Origin: Fluviispira vulneris
Lineage (GTDB): Bacteria > Bdellovibrionota_B > Oligoflexia > Silvanigrellales > Silvanigrellaceae
Assembly (NCBI RefSeq): GCF_014281055.1
Contig: NZ_JACRSE010000003.1
Coordinates: 372,001-436,000, forward strand
Length of the DNA: 64,000 nucleotides
Direction: 5' to 3'
Numbering within the stretch: the stretch's first letter is position 1; each line of letters begins with the position of its first letter. Positions 1-7,620 of this stretch are shown in pieces. Both the position numbers and the translations under genes were made by a program. The notes beneath the pieces were generated by a model, which ran no database searches, was not told where the DNA came from, and saw only the letters and a list, made by a program, of their open reading frames with translations.

Positions 1-191
1 AATTTTTTATAGAGTCTGTTACTAATACATTGTGTAAATATAAGCCAAAAAATAAGAGTGAATTTTATCAAATATTAAAGGAAAAACAAATTTTTAAGAA
101 TAAGAAATATGAGTTTGCTGTTTATAATTTGAATGAAGGCGATCTTGTATTTGAAAGAAGTTTTTGGGTACATGTTAATGAGAAGAAGTAA
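1..191 (+). CDS. C-terminal fragment of an unidentified protein
   Basis: An open frame enters from the left edge (reading from base 3) and stops with TAA at 189-191, giving about 62 residues ending in FWVHVNEKK. No start lies in the window. The composition (KYKPKNKSEF, NLNEGDLVFERSF) looks like a real soluble protein rather than random AT-rich sequence. The frame overlaps the start of the following histidine kinase by about 20 bases, which suggests one transcription unit with translational coupling. I do not recognise the family; a sensory or output partner of the kinase is possible, but that is only inference from position. Confidence 0.6.
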   Translation, partial: FFIESVTNTLCKYKPKNKSEFYQILKEKQIFKNKKYEFAVYNLNEGDLVFERSFWVHVNEKK

Positions 192-1974
192 AGAACTTAA
201 GATAAAAAAGAAAAAAGATTTATTAAATACGGTCTTATATACAATATTAAAAAAGTCAATTGTTTTTCCATCTGTCATTATAGCCTTGATGGCTTTAATC
301 TTTATTTTTATAATATATGCATATAATAATAATAAGCAGATAAGATCTAATCTGTTAAGAATTAGTACGCTTTCAAAATTCTATGAAAATTCAATTATTA
401 TTTCTTATAATAAAAGCGAGTTTTATTATAAGAAAGAAGGCTATACAATCGAAGATGTTAATAAAATATCAGTTAAAGTCTATGCAGATAATATAGCTGA
501 TATTGCTAAAATAAATGATTGTATAGATCCGGATATTTTTAATATTTATGTTAGTAATTCATATATTTGTTATATAAAAAAGGTTAGTTTTTCTAGAAAT
601 ATTTTTTATTATATAATAAAAGAAAAGTATGATAGTAGATATGTAATTTATTTACAGATTGTTTCTGTTTTCTTTTTTTTCATACTGCTTTCTATTTTAT
701 TGAGTCTATATTTGGTTTCTAAAAATAAAAAATTACAGAAAATAAATATTGATTCAAAACGCTTTAACGTTTGTCTTTCTCTTATAAATAAGGGTGATTA
801 TAAAAGAGCAAATGAAATAATAAATAAAATTTCAATTTATGAGTTATATAATGCAATCTTGAAGATATCAATTTTTAATCAAAAGAAGCGGATGATAACA
901 AATGAAGTAGAAAAAAAATCTGTTGTTATACATGATCTTTCTAAGTTTATAAATTGTATACCTTTAGATTTAACAAGGGATAATTTCGATTATGACTTAA
1001 TGAAAAGCTTTATTATGAATATGAGGAATCTTTTAAGACAAAATTATGATACTATAAGTAAATTCGATATTCGTAAGTGTATCATCGAAGGGGCTTCGGT
1101 ATTAATTGCAAATAAAATAGAAATTGATTTATCAAAAATAAAAAGTCATATTTTTGTTGGTAATGAAAACGCAATGAGTCAGGTTTTTATTAATATTTTT
1201 TCTAACATTATAGAACACTCATATGTTGCTCTTGCTCAGGTTTTTATAAGAACTAATTTACAAACGATAGGGAATAATATATTTTATGTGTTTGTAGTTA
1301 GGAATACCGGTTCATTTGTAGATATAAATGCAAAGGATTCAATATTTTCTAAAAATTATACTTCGCATGAAATTAAAAACAAAAAATTTGGAACGGGTCT
1401 TTATTTTTGTAAAAATGTTATTGAAAGTTACGGAGGGAAAGTTAGTTATAAATCTAAAGAAAATAATAATTTGAATGAATCTTTTTTTCAATTAAAAATT
1501 GAGATTCCTGCATTTAGTAATTTAGTGAATGTGCCATCTATAAATATTAGTCAACAAAATAAAACACAAGATGAAATGAGTAAATATCAATGTATAGAAA
1601 ACCTTGTTATTTCAGTTCTTGAGGATGATAAGTTTTTATTAATGAAATGGAAAGAGATACTGGGCGATAATAATGTTTATTATTATGAAGACCCTCAAGA
1701 TTTTACTTTAGATTATAAAGATAAGATAGGTGTTTCTAAGACTAATTTAATAATAACTGACTATTATTTTAATAATAATCCGGTAGATAAATTATTGGAC
1801 TTTGATTTTTTAAAAGTAGTTATGGGGTTTCGGGGGAAAATATTTTTACATACTTGTATTAAAAACTATACAGACCATAATAATATATTTGATTATATTT
1901 TTGAATCAAAGGATATCTTTTATAATAAAGAGAAGTTATTTTTTATTTTTAATAATTTCAATGAATCTGATTAG
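172..1974 (+). CDS. Membrane sensor histidine kinase with receiver-like C-terminal tail
   Basis: About 600 residues. There are two membrane segments (roughly residues 30-50 and 160-182) with an extracytoplasmic segment between them, then a linker, a weak dimerisation/H-box-like stretch (VVIHDLSKF) and an HATPase_c domain. That domain has an N-box-like FINIFSNIIEHS and a G-box-like FGTGLYFCKNVIESYGG. The last 120 residues resemble a receiver: an acidic pair in VLEDD, a candidate phosphoacceptor in IITDYYF and a T in FLHTC. This would make it a hybrid kinase with a divergent receiver. ATG 172 or 178 is preferred to ATG 133 because the upstream gene runs to 191 and AAAGAAG at 154-160 can act as a ribosome-binding site. 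The signal sensed cannot be read from the sequence. The last 39 bases overlap the convergent regulator gene. Confidence 0.75.
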   Translation: MLMRRSKELKIKKKKDLLNTVLYTILKKSIVFPSVIIALMALIFIFIIYAYNNNKQIRSNLLRISTLSKFYENSIIISYNKSEFYYKKEGYTIEDVNKISVKVYADNIADIAKINDCIDPDIFNIYVSNSYICYIKKVSFSRNIFYYIIKEKYDSRYVIYLQIVSVFFFFILLSILLSLYLVSKNKKLQKINIDSKRFNVCLSLINKGDYKRANEIINKISIYELYNAILKISIFNQKKRMITNEVEKKSVVIHDLSKFINCIPLDLTRDNFDYDLMKSFIMNMRNLLRQNYDTISKFDIRKCIIEGASVLIANKIEIDLSKIKSHIFVGNENAMSQVFINIFSNIIEHSYVALAQVFIRTNLQTIGNNIFYVFVVRNTGSFVDINAKDSIFSKNYTSHEIKNKKFGTGLYFCKNVIESYGGKVSYKSKENNNLNESFFQLKIEIPAFSNLVNVPSINISQQNKTQDEMSKYQCIENLVISVLEDDKFLLMKWKEILGDNNVYYYEDPQDFTLDYKDKIGVSKTNLIITDYYFNNNPVDKLLDFDFLKVVMGFRGKIFLHTCIKNYTDHNNIFDYIFESKDIFYNKEKLFFIFNNFNESD

Positions 1975-2511
1975 CTCTTTTAGATCGCTTTCTTTTTCTA
2001 AATTCATCTGCTCATGTATTTTTAAAACAAATTGATATATTATGGACAACCAATCTTCAGATTCTGATATATCAATCAATAGTGCTGTTAAGGTAAATAT
2101 TTTGGTAGTTTTTTCCTTTGATATTTTGTCATCTTTATTAAGAATATTTTTAATTCGCTTATGAATTAATGCTCTTCTTAAAATTGGCCCACTCTCTAAA
2201 AATGTTTTTTTCAAAATATCTATCCATTGATTGTCTTTTTCTTTTGTTTCAGAAGGAATTTCTTCAATTTGGTAAAGGAAATTAAAAATATTTTCATTTG
2301 TTAAAGAGGCAAACTTTTTTATATTTATTATGCTTGCGGTTAATGGCGAGTATTTCTTGAGACGGATTTTATTATAATAGCTTCTATCGAGTTTCAGAAT
2401 ATCAGCTACATCTTTGTTACTATATCCGGTGCTATTATGAAACTTTTCTAAATAATGTCCAAGTGTTCTTAAATGTTTAGCTTCTTCTTCTTTCTCATTG
2501 ATAGTTAGCAT
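1936..2511 (-). CDS. XRE-type helix-turn-helix DNA-binding protein
   Basis: 191 residues. The N-terminal third carries a lambda-repressor-like helix-turn-helix (GYSNKDVADILKLDRSYYNKIR, about residues 29-50). The rest is predicted helical, charged and without recognisable ligand-binding motifs. Its 3' end overlaps the 3' end of the histidine kinase gene by 39 bases on the opposite strand, so the two genes cannot both be transcribed to the end without antisense overlap. A role in regulating the neighbouring signalling genes is possible but unproven. No partner toxin or phage gene is adjacent. Confidence 0.65.
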   Translation of the reverse strand: MLTINEKEEEAKHLRTLGHYLEKFHNSTGYSNKDVADILKLDRSYYNKIRLKKYSPLTASIINIKKFASLTNENIFNFLYQIEEIPSETKEKDNQWIDILKKTFLESGPILRRALIHKRIKNILNKDDKISKEKTTKIFTLTALLIDISESEDWLSIIYQFVLKIHEQMNLEKESDLKELIRFIEIIKNKK

Positions 2512-2896
2512 AGAACTCTCTCATTATGTCTATTAAATACAAAATCGATGCCATTTAAGGCGGCCTGAAAGGATACAATTTTTATAAAAAATTTTCAAAA
2601 AGTGTAGAAAAATATTCCTATTGTTAAAAATGAAAATCAGATAAGTCATTAATATTTTTTATATAAATTGATTTGTATAGGGCGTTTCTATGTAAGATGA
2701 TGAAATAAATAAATAAAGTAAGGGTTGGAGCGTGATTTGAGGTATTAAAAACCATTGACAGAACTACATGTGGTATATTAATCCCCGCAAGGGTGTATTG
2801 CACTCATTCGCAAATATAAAATAATATCCAATATTTTTAGGAGATTTTCTTATTGATAATGATAAGGAATGCAATTGTTGTGTTTTATAAAATAAA

Positions 2897-2946
2897 TTAT
2901 TTTTATTAAATATTTTATTTTATTTAGAATAATTTAATAAAAATAA
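2897..2946. repeat. AT-only inverted repeat
   Basis: Perfect 15-base arms, ttatttttattaaat at 2897-2911 and atttaataaaaataa at 2932-2946, separated by 20 bases. There is no GC clamp and no following T tract, so it is not a standard intrinsic terminator. It may be a cruciform-prone or protein-binding site, or simply a product of base composition. Confidence 0.45.
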
Positions 2947-3382
2947 AGTATTATTGATATTTTTTCATTTATTTAAATTTGATATGAATAATTTAAGTTA
3001 TGATATATGAAATTAATTAAGATATATTAATATGAGTATTGTATAACTCTCAATTAAAATATCCTGAAAATAATAATTGTATATAACTTGATTTTATCTA
3101 TCTCTCGTATTTTTTTGGAAATCTATCAGTTAAGCATGAAATAGACATTAGTTTATGAACGACGGCAAAGAAAGCATTCTCAATATTATGAATAGTTCAT
3201 TATGTAATATTTTTATGCAAAAAATGGTCTTTACATTTTTAAAAGACTTCTATATTAGATTGGTACAAATTTTGCTTTCAATCAAATGGAATTCTTTGAA
3301 CTGCAATCAGTTTCAAGATTGTTTCTACATGGATGTTGTTAGGATTTTAAAAAACATAAAAAGTATTCTTGTTATTTTAATG

Positions 3383-3391
3383 TGTTATAGT
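3383..3391 (+). promoter_or_regulatory. Candidate extended -10 promoter element for the glyQS run
   Basis: TGTTATAGT matches the extended -10 pattern TGnTATAAT with one mismatch and lies about 60 bases before the preferred glyQS start. No good -35 hexamer is visible at 17 bases, as is common for extended -10 promoters. The background is AT-rich, so confidence is low. Confidence 0.3.
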
Positions 3392-3453
3392 TTTTCTGCC
3401 CAAATAGTGGAAATTGTTAAATTAAAGTATTTCTCTTGTAAAAGGTGAGGCTT

Positions 3454-6400
3454 GTGGAAATTAGAAACTTTCAAGAATTTATTATTGCTCTTTGCAACTA
3501 CTGGGTCGATCATGGCTGTATATTAAGTCAGCCATATGATGCGAATATGGGCGCAGGTACATTTCATCCACATACATTCTTGAAAGGCGTGGGTCCAGAA
3601 CCATGGCGCTCTGTTTACGTGCAACCTTGCCGCCGACCTGTAGATGGTCGCTATGGAAAAAGTCCATACCGTTTTCAACATTATTATCAATTGCAAGTTC
3701 TATTAAAACCCTCACCCTCTAATATTGTCGATATTTTTCTAAAATCCCTGGAATATGTGGGAATAAATTTAAAGAATAATGATATTGGACTGCTCGAAGA
3801 TGATTGGAAAGGTCCAACTCTGGGTGCTTGGGGACTAGGCTGGGAAGTGCGCGCCAATGGGCAGGAAGTTACACAATTTACATATTTTCAGCAACTCGGT
3901 GGTCTTGATATAGACGTTGTATGTGGGGAAATCACATATGGACTCGAGCGTCTTTTTATGTATGCAAAAGGCTATAAAAATGCTCTCGAAATGCCTTTTA
4001 ATGAGCACTATACATACGGAGATATCTTTTACCAAAATGAGTATGAATTCTCTCACTATAATTTTAAAGAAGCTAATTCCAAAGAGTTATTAGAAAATTT
4101 TAATAAATATGAACAGCGTGTTTTTGAGCTCTGTGAGAAAGGACTTGTTTTACCAGCATACGATTATGTGTTACAGGCTTCTCATGCTTTTAATATTCTT
4201 GATGCCCGTGGTGCAATTTCAGTTAGTGAAAGACAGCGCTATATCGGTCGAGTGAGAGACTGTGCAAAAAAATGTGCTGTGCAATATCGTGCTGAAAGAG
4301 AAAAGCTTGGTTTTCCTATGCTAAATAAGCTCGATACTGATGCAAGAAAACCTTTATTGAATAAAAATGCGATTATAAATATAAAAGAAAGTCAGCCTGA
4401 AGACATTTATAATTTAGAGAAAGATTTTACTAATAAGAAAACTTTAAATGTATTATTTGAACTTGGTGTAGAGGAAATGCCACCTGCATTTCAATCTTCT
4501 GCGCGTGAAGAATTAGTGCAAAAAATCGCTGATTTTTTTAAGCAAATGACAGCAAAAATATATAAATCTTATCAATCTGAAAAAGACATGCCGAAAAATA
4601 TTGCGGAGTATGTCTCTATCTTAAAAGATATAAAATATTCTGTGCAAATATCGTCAAGACGTTTAAGTATTTTCTTTGAAAATATTCCTAAATCAGAGCC
4701 AAGGCAGACGATAGAATTATGGGGACCAGTTGAAAGGGTAGCAAAAGCTGCTGATGGCAATTTATCCCAAGCTGGAATGGGTTTTTGTAAGAAAAATAAC
4801 ATAGAACCTTCTTTTGTTCAGTTTAGAGAAAAGGCAAACGGTATTTTTCTTTATGCAGAAAAAGAAATGGAAGGTAGCGATTTCCCAACTTTATTAGGGC
4901 AAAATTTTAAAGAATGGTGCTATGATCTGAGCGCGCCTTTGAAAATGAAATGGTTACCAAGTGACTTGAGTCCAACCTTTATTCGCCCCGTAAGGTGGGT
5001 GTTAGCTCTGGTTGAAAATAAAGTGATTCCACTGGACATGTTTGGTATTAAATCAGGACGTGAAACATATGGTCAAAGGATTTTACATCCTGAACCAATA
5101 ATTATAAAAGATGTTCTAGATTATAAAAAGTCTCTTGAAAAAGTATTTGTATTAAGTTCTGTTGAGGATCGAGAAGATTTAATTTTAAAACAAGCCAATA
5201 AACTCGCTGATAAAGTAAATGGAAAATTATTTTATGATGAAGAGTTATTGCAAAAATGTGTTGGTTTATTTGAAAATCCAGAGATTTTCATTGCAGAGTT
5301 CGATAAAAAATATTTGCGTTTACCAAAATGTTTGATATCTGGTGTCTTGCGCGAACATATGAACTATTTTTCAGTAACTTCAAAGGATGGCAGTGAAATA
5401 CTTCCATATTATATAGGTGTTGCTAATTATAAATGTTCAGATATAAATGCAATGATTGAAGGAACTAAAACAGTTGTTATTGGTAGACTAGAAGATGGTG
5501 CTTTTTATTATGACACTGACCTTTCAACACCAATTTATGATTTTAGAAAAAAATTAAGTGATCAGCTTTTTCAGGATGGAATGGGAACTCTTTTTGATAA
5601 ATCAGAACGTGTAAAACAAATTGCAAAACAAATTTATTTGTTACTAGAAGCAGATTCTGCAGCCGATTTAAAAAATATTGATATTGTCTTGATTGAAAAA
5701 GCAGCAGAATTATGCAAGGCTGATTTAAAATCAGGATGTGTACAAGAATTCCCCGATGAAATGCAAGGTATTATGGGGGGAGTTCTTGTTCGAGAACAAA
5801 ATGTTTTAAATGATAGCCATCGATCATCTCTCGTTGCTCAAGCAATCGAAGAACATTATATGCCTATTGGAGCTCAATCTTCATTGCCAACAAGTAAGTT
5901 AGGTTCAATTTTAGCTTTAGCGGATAAACTTGATTCATTATGTATCATGATTAGCCATGGTGCTGAAGTAAAAGGCAACAAGGATCCTTATGGTATGCGC
6001 CGCTTAGCACTTGGTATAGCGCGTCTATTAGGTCTTAAAAATGAAGAAAACTGTCTATACATATCTCTTAAACAGGCAGTTGATTTGACTCTCAAAGTCT
6101 TAAAAGAAACAAATAGTACATTAGTAGCTGATAGCGTAAGTAAAATTAATAATTTTATTGTTGAAAGAATGAAAGCCACTTTAAAAGAAGATTTCGATGT
6201 GCGTTCTTTAGAGGCTCTTTCCCAGCAGCTTATTTCAGAACCTCTTTACAAAGTGAGAAGTTTAGCAGAGGCAATTGCACTTGCGCTTCAGCAAACAGGA
6301 AAAGGGTCCTTGCTTGAAGCTCTAAATCCCTATCGCAGGGCAAGAAATTTGACTTTAAACTGGAATGATAAAAATGTAAGCATTTCACTCTTTAAGGAAA

Positions 6401-6651
6401 AGGAAGAGTCAATTTTATTTGAAAAACTTACCAATCTTGAGTTAACTATAAAAGAACTTCATGCAAAGGCAAAGTTCGAAGAAATGCTCATTGCGCTGGC
6501 AAGTTTAACAGAGCCAATGGCCGCTTTTTTCGACAATGTTATGGTAAATGATCCTGATGGTGATTTGAAGAAAAACAGACTATGCCTTTTAATGAGAATT
6601 CGCTCTCTTTATGAGGACGTGGCAGATTTTTCTCTCATTCAGGTACAATAA
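3454..6651 (+). CDS. glyQS: Fused glycyl-tRNA synthetase alpha-beta chain
   Basis: 1065 residues charging tRNA-Gly with glycine. Residues about 1-300 are a complete alpha subunit (FQEFIIALCNYWVDHGC, the GAGTFHPHTFL region, YRFQHYYQLQVLLKPSP). After a linker of about 40 residues the beta subunit begins at VLFELGVEEMPPAF and runs to the end. Most bacteria with the alpha2-beta2 enzyme use two genes; a single-chain fusion is known from chlamydiae and a few other groups. GTG 3454 is preferred to GTG 3445 because AAGGTGAGG (3442-3450) then serves as ribosome-binding site. It is the first gene of a compact run: ribF begins three bases after its stop. Confidence 0.95.
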   Translation: MEIRNFQEFIIALCNYWVDHGCILSQPYDANMGAGTFHPHTFLKGVGPEPWRSVYVQPCRRPVDGRYGKSPYRFQHYYQLQVLLKPSPSNIVDIFLKSLEYVGINLKNNDIGLLEDDWKGPTLGAWGLGWEVRANGQEVTQFTYFQQLGGLDIDVVCGEITYGLERLFMYAKGYKNALEMPFNEHYTYGDIFYQNEYEFSHYNFKEANSKELLENFNKYEQRVFELCEKGLVLPAYDYVLQASHAFNILDARGAISVSERQRYIGRVRDCAKKCAVQYRAEREKLGFPMLNKLDTDARKPLLNKNAIINIKESQPEDIYNLEKDFTNKKTLNVLFELGVEEMPPAFQSSAREELVQKIADFFKQMTAKIYKSYQSEKDMPKNIAEYVSILKDIKYSVQISSRRLSIFFENIPKSEPRQTIELWGPVERVAKAADGNLSQAGMGFCKKNNIEPSFVQFREKANGIFLYAEKEMEGSDFPTLLGQNFKEWCYDLSAPLKMKWLPSDLSPTFIRPVRWVLALVENKVIPLDMFGIKSGRETYGQRILHPEPIIIKDVLDYKKSLEKVFVLSSVEDREDLILKQANKLADKVNGKLFYDEELLQKCVGLFENPEIFIAEFDKKYLRLPKCLISGVLREHMNYFSVTSKDGSEILPYYIGVANYKCSDINAMIEGTKTVVIGRLEDGAFYYDTDLSTPIYDFRKKLSDQLFQDGMGTLFDKSERVKQIAKQIYLLLEADSAADLKNIDIVLIEKAAELCKADLKSGCVQEFPDEMQGIMGGVLVREQNVLNDSHRSSLVAQAIEEHYMPIGAQSSLPTSKLGSILALADKLDSLCIMISHGAEVKGNKDPYGMRRLALGIARLLGLKNEENCLYISLKQAVDLTLKVLKETNSTLVADSVSKINNFIVERMKATLKEDFDVRSLEALSQQLISEPLYKVRSLAEAIALALQQTGKGSLLEALNPYRRARNLTLNWNDKNVSISLFKEKEESILFEKLTNLELTIKELHAKAKFEEMLIALASLTEPMAAFFDNVMVNDPDGDLKKNRLCLLMRIRSLYEDVADFSLIQVQ

Positions 6652-6654
6652 TTT

Positions 6655-7620
6655 ATGTCTTTAAAAGACTCATTTCAGATATTTGGAGACAGAGAATCTT
6701 TCGATAAAAAGGAAAGATTCTCATTAACAATTGGGAATTTTGATGGCGTTCATTCTGGTCATTTATATTTAATTAATGAATTAAAGAAAAGCTCGCCAGA
6801 TACAAAAATTGCGCTTTTAACCTTCGATCCTCATCCCGCAAATTTTTTCTCCCATGACAACGCAAAACCTCTATTGACATCTTTAAACGAAAAAATAGCT
6901 TTATTATTAAATGCTGGAGTTGATCTTGTCATGGTACAAACATTTTCACAAGAATTTTCTTTATTAAGTGCAGATGATTTTTGTTTGTGGTTAAAGGATC
7001 TTTTCCAAATTGATACTATATTAATTGGTCATGATTTTTGTTATGGAAGACAAAGAAAAGGTAATTTTATACATATGAAATGCTTTGCAGAAAATGTAGG
7101 ATGGACAATTAAACAAGCTTCTGCTTTCAAATTATTTGATGGAAAAACTGTTTCTTCGTCTGCTGTGCGTGAAGCTTTATTACAAGGTGATGCGGAATAT
7201 GCTGAGAAGCTTTTAGGCCATTCCTATTTTTTGTCAGGCATGGTAGTTAAGGGAGATCAGCGTGGCCGTTTAATTGGTTTTCCAACTGCGAATATTTTAC
7301 TCGATGACAATCTCGTAGTCCCAAAACATGGGGTATATGCTTGTTACGTTGAAATAGATTCAAATGGGAAATTATTACAAGCTGTAATGAACTGTGGTGT
7401 TCGTCCAACTATTGCAAGTGGCTTGAAATTACAAATTGAAGCTCATATTCTTGATTTCTCTGAAGACATTTACACCCGAAAAATTAAATTTCATATTAAG
7501 AAATTTTTAAGAGGTGAAATGAAATTTAATGGAATTGAGCAATTGAAAGAGCAAATTGCAAAGGACGTCCAAAAAACAAGATCTTATTTTATGGATGACC
7601 GAAATGAGCAAAATATCTAA
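6655..7620 (+). CDS. ribF: Bifunctional riboflavin kinase / FAD synthetase
   Basis: 321 residues, the usual family length. It makes FMN from riboflavin and then FAD. The N-terminal FAD synthetase half has the nucleotidyltransferase signature TIGNFDGVHSGH (about residues 23-34), LTFDPHP and GHDFCYGRQRKGN. The C-terminal riboflavin kinase half has GDQRGRLIGFPTANI, the flavokinase nucleotide-binding loop, and GVRPTIASG. It sits between glyQS (3-base gap) and ppk, whose start lies inside the ribF 3' end, so these genes are probably co-transcribed and translationally coupled. Confidence 0.95.
   Translation: MSLKDSFQIFGDRESFDKKERFSLTIGNFDGVHSGHLYLINELKKSSPDTKIALLTFDPHPANFFSHDNAKPLLTSLNEKIALLLNAGVDLVMVQTFSQEFSLLSADDFCLWLKDLFQIDTILIGHDFCYGRQRKGNFIHMKCFAENVGWTIKQASAFKLFDGKTVSSSAVREALLQGDAEYAEKLLGHSYFLSGMVVKGDQRGRLIGFPTANILLDDNLVVPKHGVYACYVEIDSNGKLLQAVMNCGVRPTIASGLKLQIEAHILDFSEDIYTRKIKFHIKKFLRGEMKFNGIEQLKEQIAKDVQKTRSYFMDDRNEQNI

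Larger units (their letters stand above)
2512..3453. other. AT-rich gene-poor gap of about 940 bases
   Basis: No convincing coding sequence is seen. A 97-codon frame at 3155-3448 lacks a ribosome-binding site and looks compositional. The gap holds a TTGACA hexamer (2755-2760), a small CCCCGCAAGGG hairpin with a GNRA-type loop near 2783-2793, an AT-only inverted repeat at 2897-2946 and a candidate extended -10 for glyQS near 3383. It may contain the divergent promoters of the regulator on its left and the glyQS run on its right. Confidence 0.5.

Noticed and set aside
75-278. 67-codon minus-strand frame at the left edge
   Set aside because: Lies antisense across the partial gene and kinase start; Phe/Leu/Ile-rich as expected from the complement of Lys-rich coding sequence.
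2755-2783. TTGACA followed by TATATT as a promoter
   Set aside because: Spacing is only 13 bases; at 17 bases the -10 (TTAATC) is poor. Kept only as a mention in the gap description.
2859-2909. Short 16-codon ORF after AGGAG near 2840
   Set aside because: The ribosome-binding site is about 15 bases from the ATG and the peptide has no supporting feature.
3155-3448. 97-codon open frame just before glyQS
   Set aside because: No ribosome-binding site, random-looking AT-driven composition and it runs over the glyQS promoter and ribosome-binding region.
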